From Erythrobacteraceae bacterium (GTDB lineage Bacteria; Pseudomonadota; Alphaproteobacteria; Sphingomonadales; Sphingomonadaceae): a stretch of DNA of 64,000 nucleotides. Made by a program: the position numbers and the translations under genes. The notes beneath the pieces were generated by a model. It had not been told where the DNA came from, ran no database searches, and worked only from the letters and a program-made list of their open reading frames with translations. The stretch spans positions 16,026 to 80,025 of the forward strand of contig PALE01000034.1 of assembly GCA_002706445.1 (NCBI GenBank), read 5' to 3'. Below are positions 16,034 to 30,707 of the stretch, one piece after another; position 1 is the first letter of the stretch; the number at the start of each line of letters is the position of its first letter.

Positions 16034-17316
16034 GCCACCAGCCTTACGATTGCGGTTGAACCACCGACATTGGTCGAATCGTCGATCGGGCACAGCGTTT
16101 CGAGCGAGGCCGTTCCGATGAAGCGCATGCGGTAGGACGTCACTTTCAAGCACTGCGCGGCGATGTCGGCGGTACCGTTGATCTTCAGATCGCCGTCGGA
16201 GAGATAGATCAGCCCTTCGATCAGTGATTCCGAATTGCCGTTCATCACGTGTTCTTGTGTCGCGTTGTTGTCGCGGTGTTCGAACACGAGGATTCCGGCA
16301 AGTTCGTCAGCCTGCGATTCATAGGGCGTGCCGATGAAGTCCGCCGCAGTCGGCGGCGTCAGGTTAAGCGCATTGCTGTTGCCGCTCCCGCCGAATTTCA
16401 TATGCGCGCCGTTCTTGAGCACGAACATGACACCATTGCCGGTGAGCGAGGAATTGGCCGTGAGGTCGAGCGTGCCGCCGTCGATCACATAGATTCCCGG
16501 CGCGAACACCGTGTCGCGGGCCGATACGATGCTCGAATAAGTGCCCGGCATAAGCGAAGCCTGCTTGTTGCGGCCTTTACCTGAGCAATTGTAGCTGCGT
16601 GCGGTGTCGTTGGTGGGCGGCTCGATGTGCGAATAGATATCGACCAGTCCGTCGACATTTTCGTGTCTGACGCTTTCCAATTCTTCATTGTCGCCGATGT
16701 CGATCGTGCCGCAGGCCGCGATACTGTCGGTTTCAACGGTTGCATTGCTATCAATGGTAATCGCGTCCTCGGAGCACGAAAGCGCGGCAAGGCCGCAGCG
16801 CGCGCTCACAATGGAGGTGCCGCCAATGTCGGTACCCGTACCCGCATCGGCCAGCGACACGAGGCAGGCATTGTAGTTTGCACCTTCTTGGAAGGTCGCC
16901 TGCGCGGACACCCGAATGGTGACTGCCGAGTTCGTGAAGAAGCTGGTGAAGGGCAGTTCGCGTGTTGCGCTCGAAACGACAACCACCGAATTGTCCTCGC
17001 CATCGCCGAAATCGGCGATCGAGATCGTCGGCTCGGTGTCGTAAGCAGTGACCTTTTCCATGTTGGCGTCGTATTCCTGACGCGCGCGGATGGCATAGTC
17101 GTCTTCGGATTCGGAATCGGCCCGCGCCCATGCACCGGCATAAGCGGCCTGATCGACCGCATGCTGCATTTCGCGTTCCCACATGTACCACTGCGCGGTG
17201 TCGACTGCGAAACCTGCACCCCCGATCAGCAGCGGCGCGCCGGCCGCGACGATGATCATCGCGTTGCCTCGCGTGTTACTGCGCAGTTTCGAAACGAATT
17301 TTCCGAAAGCAACCAT
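16030..17316 (-). CDS. TadG-like pilus-assembly protein
   Basis: A 428-residue protein with an N-terminal TadE/G-like segment (NTRGNAMIIVAAGAPLLIGG at 14-33, one membrane helix) and the typical VDTAQWYMWEREMQHAVDQA helix. A large extracytoplasmic part follows, with many cysteines and a run of short beta-rich repeats (GTLDLTANSSLTGNGVMFVL). It is likely anchored in the inner membrane with its bulk in the periplasm. The main tad genes (tadA, B, C, cpaB) are not nearby, so this is an orphan pair with the TadE-like gene. Confidence 0.82.
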   Translation of the reverse strand: MVAFGKFVSKLRSNTRGNAMIIVAAGAPLLIGGAGFAVDTAQWYMWEREMQHAVDQAAYAGAWARADSESEDDYAIRARQEYDANMEKVTAYDTEPTISIADFGDGEDNSVVVVSSATRELPFTSFFTNSAVTIRVSAQATFQEGANYNACLVSLADAGTGTDIGGTSIVSARCGLAALSCSEDAITIDSNATVETDSIAACGTIDIGDNEELESVRHENVDGLVDIYSHIEPPTNDTARSYNCSGKGRNKQASLMPGTYSSIVSARDTVFAPGIYVIDGGTLDLTANSSLTGNGVMFVLKNGAHMKFGGSGNSNALNLTPPTAADFIGTPYESQADELAGILVFEHRDNNATQEHVMNGNSESLIEGLIYLSDGDLKINGTADIAAQCLKVTSYRMRFIGTASLETLCPIDDSTNVGGSTAIVRLVA

Positions 17317-17434
17317 ATTGAAAGTGGGGGTATGCAGGGGCGTTTAAGCAAAAGTAACATGCGCCCGCCGCCGTTTACGAAATGGCGACGCGAAATCGCG
17401 TAATCGATTGCGTCTCAGGAGGATGACTTTGCCT

Positions 17435-18226
17435 ATGTCCAGCGACACTGTTCTGCTTGAAACCGCCGATGGCATCGCCACGGTCACGCTCAACCGCCCC
17501 GACGCGATGAATGCGATCAACCGCGAGTTGCGCGAACGACTTTACGAGGTGATGCAGGAGGTGGACGCTGACGAGAGCGTGCGCGTGGTCATCCTGACGG
17601 GCAGCGGCACGCGGGCTTTCACCGCCGGGCTGGATCTCAAGGAGCTGGGCAGCCAGGAAGGCGCGCTGGGTGCAGCGAACGACACCAACCCCGCGAACAA
17701 TCCTGTGAAGGCGATCGAAAGCTGCTCGAAGCCCGTGATCGGCGCGATCAACGGGGTGGCGATCACCGGCGGCTTCGAAGTCGCGCTGGCCTGCGATGTG
17801 CTGATCGCGGCATCAAACGCGCGCTTTGCTGATACCCATGCGCGGGTCGGGATCGTCCCCGGCTGGGGCCTGTCGCAAAAGCTTTCGCGCATGATCGGCA
17901 TCGGCCGGGCAAAGGAACTCGCCTTCACCGGCAATTTCCTCAACGCCGAAACCGCGCTCGAATGGGGGCTGGTCAATCACGTCGTCGCACCTGACGAGCT
18001 GCTGTTCCGTGCACGCACGCTGGCCGCCGATATGGCGAGCATCGACCCGGAGTTCCTGCTGCAATACAAGCGTCTGATCGACGATGGCTACGCGGTCGCT
18101 TTCGGCGAAGGCATGGCAATCGAGGCTGGCCGATCAAGCGCAGCGAACTCCGCCGTCAGCCCCGAAGAGGTCGAAGCGCGGCGCGAAGCCGTGCAGACCC
18201 GCGGACGCGCCCGCGGGCAGGGCTGA
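17435..18226 (+). CDS. Enoyl-CoA hydratase/isomerase family protein
   Basis: A 263-residue crotonase-fold protein. The oxyanion-hole segments are visible (RAFTAGLDLKELG and GAINGVAITGGFEVALACDV, with Glu where the first catalytic Glu of hydratases sits). The second catalytic Glu position, in FADTHARVGIVPGWG, carries His, so classic hydratase chemistry may be impaired or altered. The substrate is unknown. AGGAGG at 17417-17422 lies 12 bases before ATG 17435; a TTG at 17429 is better spaced. The gene converges on gltD with four bases between stops. Confidence 0.87.
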   Translation: MSSDTVLLETADGIATVTLNRPDAMNAINRELRERLYEVMQEVDADESVRVVILTGSGTRAFTAGLDLKELGSQEGALGAANDTNPANNPVKAIESCSKPVIGAINGVAITGGFEVALACDVLIAASNARFADTHARVGIVPGWGLSQKLSRMIGIGRAKELAFTGNFLNAETALEWGLVNHVVAPDELLFRARTLAADMASIDPEFLLQYKRLIDDGYAVAFGEGMAIEAGRSSAANSAVSPEEVEARREAVQTRGRARGQG

Positions 18227-18230
18227 TGCC

Positions 18231-19667
18231 TTAGCGCGGCAGTTCGCTCGTGCCCATCAGCGCCTCATCGACGCTGCGGGCACACTGGCGCCCTTCGCGG
18301 ATAGCCCACACGACAAGGCTCTGCCCGCGCCGCATGTCGCCGCAGGCGAACACGTTGTCGACGCTGGTACGATAGCTGTCGGTGTCCGCATCGACATTGC
18401 CGCGCCCGGTCAGTTCAACGCCCGATTGTTCGAGCAGCCCTGCCTTGAGCGGGCCGACAAAGCCCATGGCGAGCAGGATCAGATCGGCCTTCAGCGTGAA
18501 TTCGCTGCCGGCGATTTCCTGCATCTGGCCGTCCACCCACTCGACGCGGGCGCATTCGAGGCCGGTGATCTTCTCGCCGTCGCCGATCACGCGCTTGGTC
18601 AGCACGGCCCAGTCGCGCTCGACGCCTTCCTCATGGCTGGAAGAGGTGCGCAGCTTGAGCGGCCAGTCGGGCCAGGTCAGTGCCTTGTCTTCCTTTTCAG
18701 GCGGCTTGGGCATGATTTCGAGCTGGGTGACGCTGGCAGCGCCTTGACGGTTCGACGTGCCGACGCAGTCCGAGCCGGTGTCGCCGCCGCCGATCACGAC
18801 GACATGCTTGCCGGTCGCGGTCAGGCTGCCGCGCGGGGCTGCGCGCTGTTCGTCATCGCCCGCATTGCGCTTGTTCTGCTGGGTCAGGAATTCCATCGCG
18901 AGCCGCACGCCGGGCATTTCCGCACCGGGAATGGCGAGCGCACGCGCATCTTCCGCGCCGCCCGAAAGCACGACCGCATCGAAGTTTTCCTGCAACGACT
19001 TGAAGGAGATGTCGACGCCGACTTCCTTCGACGTTTTGAACGTCACACCTTCGGCTTCCATCTGCACGCAGCGGCGGTTGATGAGGTGCTTTTCCATCTT
19101 GAAGTCGGGAATGCCGTAACGCAGCAGCCCGCCGACGCGGTCGTTCTTTTCAAACAGCGTCACCGAATGGCCTGCGCGCGCGAGTTGCTGCGCTGCGGCC
19201 ATGCCTGCGGGGCCGGAACCGACCACAGCGACCGATTTGCCGGTCTTCTTTTCGGGAACCTGCGGCGTGATCCAGCCTTCTTCCCATCCGCGATCGACGA
19301 TGGCGCATTCGATCGATTTGATGGTGACGGGCTGGTCGACGATGTTGAGCGTGCAGCTTGCCTCGCACGGGGCGGGGCAGATGCGGCCGGTGAATTCGGG
19401 GAAATTGTTGGTCGAATGCAGCATGTCGAGCGCATTCTTCCAGTCGTTTTCATAGACGAGGTGGTTCCAGTCCGGGATCATGTTGTTCACCGGACAGCCG
19501 TTGTGACAATAGGGAATCCCGCAGTTCATGCAGCGCGAAGCCTGCGCGGCCAGCGTCGCATCGTCCGGCTGGACAACGAACTCGCGGTAATTGTTCAGCC
19601 GCTCTTTGGGATCGAGATAATCGCGCTCGCGACGATCCAGTTCGAGAAATCCGGTTTCCTTGCCCAT
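18231..19667 (-). CDS. gltD: Glutamate synthase (NADPH) small subunit
   Basis: The 478-residue beta subunit passes electrons from NADPH through FAD and Fe-S clusters to GltB for ammonia assimilation. N-terminal cysteines at 46, 49, 54 and 58 ([14 protein letters not shown]) and at 97, 101 and 105 form the cluster sites. The FAD fold shows [14 protein letters not shown] and the NADPH fold [13 protein letters not shown]. It follows gltB after 13 bases in one operon. Confidence 0.97.
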   Translation of the reverse strand: MGKETGFLELDRRERDYLDPKERLNNYREFVVQPDDATLAAQASRCMNCGIPYCHNGCPVNNMIPDWNHLVYENDWKNALDMLHSTNNFPEFTGRICPAPCEASCTLNIVDQPVTIKSIECAIVDRGWEEGWITPQVPEKKTGKSVAVVGSGPAGMAAAQQLARAGHSVTLFEKNDRVGGLLRYGIPDFKMEKHLINRRCVQMEAEGVTFKTSKEVGVDISFKSLQENFDAVVLSGGAEDARALAIPGAEMPGVRLAMEFLTQQNKRNAGDDEQRAAPRGSLTATGKHVVVIGGGDTGSDCVGTSNRQGAASVTQLEIMPKPPEKEDKALTWPDWPLKLRTSSSHEEGVERDWAVLTKRVIGDGEKITGLECARVEWVDGQMQEIAGSEFTLKADLILLAMGFVGPLKAGLLEQSGVELTGRGNVDADTDSYRTSVDNVFACGDMRRGQSLVVWAIREGRQCARSVDEALMGTSELPR

Positions 19668-19680
19668 TATTCTGTAACCC

Positions 19681-24321
<4,641 letters not shown>

Positions 24322-24433
24322 GGCAAAGTCCGTCCTGTCAGATGCCCCTGCCAGAGAAGACCGGCGTATGCGGTTCGCGGCAACGGCGTGAATGTCGAGC
24401 GCATACGGCGAGCAGCCGCGACCGCGCTTCGGT

Positions 24434-24442
24434 TCACCTCCT
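24434..24442 (-). promoter_or_regulatory. Perfect Shine-Dalgarno-like AGGAGGTGA in the gltB leader
   Basis: The minus strand reads AGGAGGTGA at 24442-24434, fully complementary to the 16S rRNA tail, 113 bases before the gltB ATG. The only start-like codon is a GTG inside it, which is too close to be served by it. The frame from that GTG (24437) runs 74 codons and overlaps the start of gltB out of frame. It may be a leader peptide, a ribosome standby site, or chance. Confidence 0.3.
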
Positions 24443-24581
24443 ATTGCCGATGGAAAAGATATTTTGCAACCGCGAAGAGCGCAGGAAAATTACACCTACG
24501 CGAAGTTTGGCTTTATTTTGATTGCTCAAATAAGTTCGAACCGGTGCTTTTGCACGCTTTTGGGGGGATTCGGACAGATTG

Positions 24582-25727
24582 TCAGGCAGCGCCGCGCAGG
24601 GTCTGGAGTTTGGCCAGAGCATTGCGCAATTCGCGCTCGGTTTCGCTTAGCTGGCTGGCATTCGACTTTGCCTCGCCCGTGTCGAAACCCTGCTCGGTAA
24701 ACAGGGTCAGCGCTTTCAGCGCCTCGACCAGTGCTGCATCGCGGCCCACACCGCCGTCGGGACGGCGCGCGCGTTCGCTTTGCTGATGGTCGTGGAGAGC
24801 GCCGGCGAAGCGTTCGACCATTTCGACCATGCTGAGTTCGTCGGTGGGTTTCTGGCGCAGCTTTTCGAGTGCGTTGGCCGGAACCAAGGGGCGTACGGAT
24901 TTGGGTGCGGGGGCTTGCGTTGCGGGTTCGACCGCAGCAGCGGATTCTGCCTTGTGAGCGGGCGCTTCGTCTTCGACCCAAACGCCGTTGCGATTGGGCA
25001 GCTGGCCGAATTCCTCGAGATCGAGGACGCGCGGAGCCGCCGCCGCTGCTTCTGCATCGCTCGCTGACGAAGCCTCGCAACTTGCGCCTTCGCAGCTTTC
25101 GATCAGCGCGCTCTGGAAGTGGCGATGGGTAAAGGCGACCTCGTCCTTCGCTTTCTTCGCGGCTTTCTTCTGTTCCTTTTTCGAAAGGACCGCAGGCTCT
25201 TCGAGTTCCCAGTTGCGCTCTGCCAGCTCGCCCAGCGTGGGCTTGCGCGGCGCGTCTGCGGTTTCGTCGGTCAGTTCGAACACATCGTCATCTTCGACCT
25301 CGCCGCCGAACGGCATGCCTTCAAGCGGCGAATCGAGGCTGTCGCTGCCAAGGTCGTTGGCCGGATCGATCGGGCTGATGCGGCGTGCATTGACAACCGA
25401 GGTGATCGGGCGGCTGTTGTCTTCGCTCAGCGCCTTGCTGCGCCATGCGCCGCCGACGACAAAAGCAAACGCACCGCCGAGTAGAGCAGCAATCGCGGCA
25501 AAGACGAATCGCGCATTGGCGCCATCAATTGCCTCGTTCGAAAGCGCGATCATCCGGCCGATCATCTGTTCGGGCAGGACAATAACGGCCAGGCCGAGCA
25601 GCGCTGCACCCCAGAAGGTAAGGATCGGCAGAAACAGGCCATGCGTTGCGATAGAGGCCTTTTTGGACTTGGCCTTCCGCGCACGCTGCGGCTTGTGATC
25701 GCGTTCGATATACTGGCTCAGACGCAT
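24582..25727 (-). CDS. Two-TM protein of unknown function with long acidic cytosolic tail
   Basis: I do not recognise this 381-residue protein. It starts with a very basic stretch (HKPQRARKAKSKKAS at 11-25), then two membrane segments at about 31-51 and 72-92. A long soluble part is rich in Asp/Glu and Ala and has a lysine-rich KKEQKKAAKKAKDE patch at about 183. The last 70 residues (ALVEALKALTLFTEQGF, ETERELRNALAKLQTLRG) look helical and may be coiled coil. The gene stands alone between gltB and the glycosyltransferase gene. Confidence 0.7.
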   Translation of the reverse strand: MRLSQYIERDHKPQRARKAKSKKASIATHGLFLPILTFWGAALLGLAVIVLPEQMIGRMIALSNEAIDGANARFVFAAIAALLGGAFAFVVGGAWRSKALSEDNSRPITSVVNARRISPIDPANDLGSDSLDSPLEGMPFGGEVEDDDVFELTDETADAPRKPTLGELAERNWELEEPAVLSKKEQKKAAKKAKDEVAFTHRHFQSALIESCEGASCEASSASDAEAAAAAPRVLDLEEFGQLPNRNGVWVEDEAPAHKAESAAAVEPATQAPAPKSVRPLVPANALEKLRQKPTDELSMVEMVERFAGALHDHQQSERARRPDGGVGRDAALVEALKALTLFTEQGFDTGEAKSNASQLSETERELRNALAKLQTLRGAA

Positions 25728-25770
25728 GACGCCCCTTGCTCCGCTGAGGGCTGCAGGTCGCGGATCGACC

Positions 25771-27036
25771 CTAGGCCCTTAAACCCTGTTGCTGGCGATG
25801 CGCCGGAGAAGCGCCCGCCTCGTTAAGACCGGCTAGCAAGAGTTGGTAAACGTCTAGATAACGACGTGCATTGTTATGCCAATCGTGGCGGGTGCGAACA
25901 TGCTCGACGCCGCGCGCGCGGATCGCGTCCCATTCCGCCCGGCGTTCGAGCAATTCGGCGAGCGTTTCTGCCGCCGCAGCCGGATTGTCGGGTGCAAACA
26001 GGAAGCCCGTTTCGCCATGAGTGATAAGCTCGCGGTGTCCGCCGACATTGGAGGCTGCGACAATGCGGCGCTGCGCCATCGCTTCCAGCGGCTTTAGCGG
26101 CGTGACCAGATCGGTGAGGCGCGAAGCCTTGCGCGGGTAGGCGAGTACGTCGATCAGTGAATAGTAGCGCTCCACCTCGCTGTGCGGCACGCGGCCTGCG
26201 AAAATCACCGCCTCGGGCTCGGGCAGCGCGGCTGCCGCTGCGCGCCATTCGCCTTCCATCTCCCCCGCCCCGACCAGCAACAGACGTGCGTCAGGGTGCG
26301 AGCGGCGCAGGATGGGCATGGCAGCGATCAAATCGTCGATGCCCTCATAGTCATAGAAGCTGCCGATATAACCGATCACAGGAGCGCCGGTCGCAAGGCC
26401 AAGCTGCGCGGCGAGCGCATCGTCGCGTGGCGGCGGATCGCCGAACATGGTGAGGTCGACGCCATTGGGCATCACCCCGATCTTGCCGCCCGCAATGCCG
26501 CGCGCGATCAGATCGTCGCGCAGACCGTTGCAGATCGTGAACAGCGCATCGGCGCGGGATGCGACCTGCGTTTCGAGGCTGCGGGTCAGGCGATATTTGG
26601 CGGAGCCTTCGGTGCCCGTGCGATTGCCGACCGAGGCATCTTCCCAGAAAGCGCGGATCTCGTAGACGAAAGGCACACCCAGCGCCCGCGCCGCCCGCAG
26701 CGCTCCGACACCGTTGAGTGCGGGCGAGTGGGCATGGATGACGTCGGGACGCCATTCCTTCGCCAATTCGAGAATCTCCGAGTGGGTGGCCGACATCTCG
26801 CGCAATTCGCGCACCAGCATCGGTCCGTCCGACATCCCCGGCGTGCGGTGGAAGGTCAGCCCGTCGAACTGTTCGCAGGCGCTGTCCCATTCCGCTTCGG
26901 CATTGTGCCGCTGCGAGGTCAGCCCGCGCACTTCGAGCCCCAGCGCCTCCTGCGCCTTCAGAATGGCGCGGGTGCGGAAAGTGTAGCCGCTGTGGAGCGG
27001 CAGCGAATGGTCGAGGACGTGGAGCACGCGGGTCAT
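25771..27036 (-). CDS. Glycosyltransferase family 4, exosortase-A-associated type
   Basis: A GT-B retaining glycosyltransferase of 421 residues for surface polysaccharide assembly. The N-terminus (RVLHVLDHSLPLHSGYTFRT) is characteristic of the exosortase A system-associated glycosyltransferase family. The C-terminal domain has VIGYIGSFYDYEGIDDLI and the E-x7-E region, here APLKP-like (VTPLKPLEAMAQRRIVAASN). Sugar donor and acceptor are unknown. ATG 27036 is preferred; an in-frame start four codons upstream is possible. It is divergent from the small membrane protein and O-ligase genes. Confidence 0.88.
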   Translation of the reverse strand: MTRVLHVLDHSLPLHSGYTFRTRAILKAQEALGLEVRGLTSQRHNAEAEWDSACEQFDGLTFHRTPGMSDGPMLVRELREMSATHSEILELAKEWRPDVIHAHSPALNGVGALRAARALGVPFVYEIRAFWEDASVGNRTGTEGSAKYRLTRSLETQVASRADALFTICNGLRDDLIARGIAGGKIGVMPNGVDLTMFGDPPPRDDALAAQLGLATGAPVIGYIGSFYDYEGIDDLIAAMPILRRSHPDARLLLVGAGEMEGEWRAAAAALPEPEAVIFAGRVPHSEVERYYSLIDVLAYPRKASRLTDLVTPLKPLEAMAQRRIVAASNVGGHRELITHGETGFLFAPDNPAAAAETLAELLERRAEWDAIRARGVEHVRTRHDWHNNARRYLDVYQLLLAGLNEAGASPAHRQQQGLRA

Positions 27037-27102
27037 GGCGCTCGCCAATACAAGATTGTGCTTAACGGGCCGTCAACCGCCTGCCGCTAAAGCAAGCGTG
27101 AC

Positions 27103-27348
27103 ATGATCGACTATATCTCCCTTGCCATCGGCCACGGCCTGCTCGCGTTCGCGCTGTTCAAGCTGGTGATGCGCGAGGATCTCGACGTCGATCCGGCGAT
27201 CCAGACCTTGAAGGAGAAAGCCGAAGCCGAGCGCGAGGCGAGCAGCGTCGCAGGCCGCAACGCACGGCGTCGCGCACAGTCGAGCAAGGGTGAACAAGCC
27301 CCCGGCGCTCAGGCAGCGGGACGCAGTCGGCCAGAGGCCAACGGGTAG
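27103..27348 (+). CDS. Small membrane-anchored protein of unknown function
   Basis: An 81-residue protein with one N-terminal hydrophobic helix (YISLAIGHGLLAFALFKLVM at 4-23), then a charged helix (DPAIQTLKEKAEAEREA) and a basic, disordered tail. It ends nine bases before the O-ligase gene and lies divergent from the glycosyltransferase gene, so it may belong to the glycan locus. The function is unknown. Confidence 0.65.
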   Translation: MIDYISLAIGHGLLAFALFKLVMREDLDVDPAIQTLKEKAEAEREASSVAGRNARRRAQSSKGEQAPGAQAAGRSRPEANG

Positions 27349-27357
27349 CGCAGCCAG

Positions 27358-28788
27358 ATGCTCGATCTCGTCTTCATTGCCTTCATCGGCTACATCCTGC
27401 TGCTGGGGCTCAGGCGTCCGTTTCTCTGGGTGCTGCTCTATGTCTATATCGACATCCTTGCGCCGCAGCGGATCGGCTATTCGCTGATTACGCAGGTTCC
27501 CGTCTCGCTGATTGCCTTTGGTGCGGCCTTCTGCGGCTGGCTTTTGCTCGACCGCAAGGAGGGCGCGCGTTTCTCGCTGCGGCAAGGGCTGATGCTGGCA
27601 CTGCTGCTCTATTGCTGGTGGACGCTGCAAGGTGCGGTCTATGTCGAAGAGGCATCGACCAAATGGGATTGGGTGTGGAAGGCGTTTCTGTTCGCGATCT
27701 TCCTGCCGCTGACCGTCACCACCCGCGCGCGGATCGAGGCGCTCGCGCTGACGCTGGTGCTGTCGGTCGCGACGATCGTGATCGGCACAGGCATGAAGAC
27801 CGTGCTCGGCGGCGGCGGCTACGAGAACCTCAAATTCTTCGTCAACGACAACTCGGGCATTTATGAAAGCTCGACACTGGCGACGGTGGCGATTGCGCTG
27901 ATCCCGGTAATCTTGTGGTTCACCAGATACGGGACGATCTTCCGCCCCCACTGGATGGTGACGGCCTTTGCGTGCGCGCTGATCTTTGCCAGCCTTCTGA
28001 TCCCGGTCGGCACCGAGGCGCGCACGGGCCTGCTCTGTATCGCCGCGCTCGGCGTGCTGGCGCTGCGCTACACACAGCGGCGTATCCTGTTCATTGCGGG
28101 CGCCGGATTGCTCGGCCTCATCGCCCTGCCGTTCCTGCCGCAGAGCTATTACGACCGCATGGCCACCATCGCACAGCCGGGGGGCGACGAGAGCGCCTCG
28201 ACCCGGATGCAGGTATGGGAATGGACCATCGACTACGCCAGCGAGCATCCCTTCGGCGGCGGGTTCGACAGCTACCGCGCAAACTCCTTCACCTATGTCA
28301 TGCCGGTGCGCGAAGAAGCGGGGAACACCACCACGGTCGAATATCGCGAAGTCACCGACGAGGCGCGCGCTTTCCACTCGGCCATTTTCGAGCTGCTGGG
28401 CGAGCAGGGCTATCCCGGCCTTGTGATCTGGCTGCTCCTGCACGGTCTGGGCGTGTGGCAGATGGAGCGGCTCTACCGCCGTTGGCGTGGCCGGACCGAA
28501 GAGGGCGAGGCGTGGATTGCGCCGCTCGCTGGCGCGTTGCAGATCGCCAGCCTCATCTATCTTGTCGGCGCATGTTTTCAGGGGATCGCCTATCAGCCGG
28601 TGATGCTGATGATAGTCGGATTGCAGATCGGGCTTTACTCCTATGTGACAAGGCTCGAATCGGCGCGGCGTGAAATCGAGCAGGAGACGACACTCTCTCC
28701 GGGTGAAAAGCGCCGCCTTGCACTCGCTGCGAAAGCTGGCGGACAAACCGGCCCATCCGCGACAGACACCGATGCCGTAACGGCCTGA
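27358..28788 (+). CDS. O-antigen ligase-like protein, exosortase-A-associated (Wzy/WaaL family)
   Basis: A 476-residue inner-membrane protein with about ten hydrophobic segments. The start (LRRPFLWVLLYVYIDILAPQ) and the long periplasmic loop (about residues 280-350) with a conserved FGGGFDSY segment fit the putative O-glycosylation ligase of exosortase A loci. It would join undecaprenyl-linked glycans to an acceptor or polymerise them. Exosortase itself and PEP-CTERM proteins are not seen in this window. The C-terminal 45 residues are charged and likely cytosolic. Confidence 0.85.
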   Translation: MLDLVFIAFIGYILLLGLRRPFLWVLLYVYIDILAPQRIGYSLITQVPVSLIAFGAAFCGWLLLDRKEGARFSLRQGLMLALLLYCWWTLQGAVYVEEASTKWDWVWKAFLFAIFLPLTVTTRARIEALALTLVLSVATIVIGTGMKTVLGGGGYENLKFFVNDNSGIYESSTLATVAIALIPVILWFTRYGTIFRPHWMVTAFACALIFASLLIPVGTEARTGLLCIAALGVLALRYTQRRILFIAGAGLLGLIALPFLPQSYYDRMATIAQPGGDESASTRMQVWEWTIDYASEHPFGGGFDSYRANSFTYVMPVREEAGNTTTVEYREVTDEARAFHSAIFELLGEQGYPGLVIWLLLHGLGVWQMERLYRRWRGRTEEGEAWIAPLAGALQIASLIYLVGACFQGIAYQPVMLMIVGLQIGLYSYVTRLESARREIEQETTLSPGEKRRLALAAKAGGQTGPSATDTDAVTA

Positions 28789-28868
28789 CCCGCCCTGCCG
28801 AACCGCCGGACGTTTGCTGGCGGCTTTACCATTGCGTTTGCTTCCTGCCCCTGCCATGAGGGCCGCGA

Positions 28869-28886
28869 CTTAACGTAAACGTAAAG
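28869..28886. promoter_or_regulatory. Near-palindrome CTTAACGTAAACGTAAAG before the MaoC gene
   Basis: The 18-base site CTTAACGTAAACGTAAAG is a palindrome with one mismatch pair around an AA centre. It sits 47 bases before the MaoC ATG, a usual operator distance. The ACGTNNACGT core resembles sites of MerR-family regulators of acyl-CoA and branched-chain amino acid catabolism (LiuR type), as I recall them. The match to that family is inference. Confidence 0.5.
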
Positions 28887-28932
28887 CGGCTGGGCCGTAT
28901 TTCCGGTCAGCCCAAGGCAGAGGAGAACGCAT

Positions 28933-29382
<450 letters not shown>

Positions 29383-29391
29383 ACGCATTGA

Positions 29392-29419
29392 CGCCCCGGA
29401 GGTGATCCGGGGCGCTTTT
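29392..29419 (+). terminator. Rho-independent terminator after the MaoC gene
   Basis: A perfect 9-bp stem CGCCCCGGA-GGTGA-TCCGGGGCG (29392-29414) is followed by CTTTT. It begins nine bases after the MaoC stop. Confidence 0.88.
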
Positions 29420-29486
29420 GCACGCAAGACCAACCCTCTCCCGGCCCCGGACAATCCGGGGCGACGAACCATCAAAGGACCCCATT

Positions 29487-30668
29487 ATGTCACGTGACGC
29501 CGTAATCGTCTCCACCGCCCGCACCCCGATTGGCCGCGCCTACAAGGGCGGCTTCAACGCCACTCCGGGCGCGACTCTCGGTTCCTACTCCTTCGCTCCG
29601 GCAGTCGAGCGCGCCAAGATCGACCCCGCCGAAATCGACGATGTGGTGTGGGGCGCTGTGCTCACGCAGGGCACGCAGGCCGGCAATATCGGTCGTCAGG
29701 TCGCTCTTCGTGGCGGTGCGCCCGTCAGCGTCGCAGCCCAGACCATCGACCGCCAGTGCTCCTCGGGCCTGATGGCGATCGCAACCGCTGCCAAGCAGAT
29801 CATCGTCGACAATATGGACGTGGTGGTCGGCGGCGGTCAGGACTCGATCTCGATGGTCCAGACCCCCGAAATGCGCGTCGCTCCCGACAAGTCGCTGATC
29901 GCAATGCACAAGGACGTGTACATGCCGATGCTCGGCACCGCCGAAACGGTTGCCGCACGCTACAACATCAGCCGCGAAGCGCAGGACGAATACGCGCTGC
30001 AGTCGCAGATGCGCACCGCAGCCGCTCAGGAAGCCGGCAAGTTCGACGACGAAATCGTCCCCGTCACCACCACCATGGCGGTGAAGGACAAGGAAACCGG
30101 CGAAATCTCGATGGTCGAAGCCAACATCACCAAGGATGAAGGCAACCGCCCCTCGACCACGCTCGAAGGTCTGCAGTCGCTCCAGCCGGTCATGGGTCCG
30201 GGCAAGTGCATCACCGCCGGTAACGCCTCGCAGCTGTCGGACGGTTCCTCGGCCAGCGTGTTGATGGAAGCCAAGCTTGCCGAGCAGAAGGGCCTTGAGC
30301 CGCTCGGTCGCTATGTCGGCATGGCTGTCGCGGGCACCGAGCCTGACGAAATGGGCATCGGCCCGGTTTTCGCCATTCCCAAGCTTCTCAAGCAAACCGG
30401 CCTCAAGATGGACGACATCGGCCTGTGGGAACTGAACGAAGCCTTCGCCGTGCAGGTGCTTTACTGCCGCGACAAGCTCGGCATCGACAACGACATCCTC
30501 AACGTCAACGGCGGCTCGATCTCGATCGGCCACCCGTATGGCATGACCGGCGCACGCTGCACCGGCCACGCACTGATCGAAGGCAAGCGTCGCGGTGCGA
30601 AATATGTCGTCGTGACCATGTGCGTCGGCGGCGGCATGGGCGCAGCAGGCCTGTTCGAAGTCTTCTAA
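29487..30668 (+). CDS. Acetyl-CoA acetyltransferase (thiolase)
   Basis: A 393-residue thiolase II-type enzyme. The acyl-accepting Cys91 is in [11 protein letters not shown], His349 in GHPYGMTGA and the second catalytic Cys379 in [11 protein letters not shown]. It could make acetoacetyl-CoA for PHB (with PhaB) or cleave 3-ketoacyl-CoA. Sequence alone does not settle the direction or chain length. ATG 29487 follows AAAGGA; an upstream in-frame start at 29418 lies in the preceding terminator. It is flanked by terminators on both sides. Confidence 0.92.
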   Translation: MSRDAVIVSTARTPIGRAYKGGFNATPGATLGSYSFAPAVERAKIDPAEIDDVVWGAVLTQGTQAGNIGRQVALRGGAPVSVAAQTIDRQCSSGLMAIATAAKQIIVDNMDVVVGGGQDSISMVQTPEMRVAPDKSLIAMHKDVYMPMLGTAETVAARYNISREAQDEYALQSQMRTAAAQEAGKFDDEIVPVTTTMAVKDKETGEISMVEANITKDEGNRPSTTLEGLQSLQPVMGPGKCITAGNASQLSDGSSASVLMEAKLAEQKGLEPLGRYVGMAVAGTEPDEMGIGPVFAIPKLLKQTGLKMDDIGLWELNEAFAVQVLYCRDKLGIDNDILNVNGGSISIGHPYGMTGARCTGHALIEGKRRGAKYVVVTMCVGGGMGAAGLFEVF

Positions 30669-30707
30669 TTCGACCGCTTGATTGCCTTTCGGGGCACAAG
30701 GCATCAC

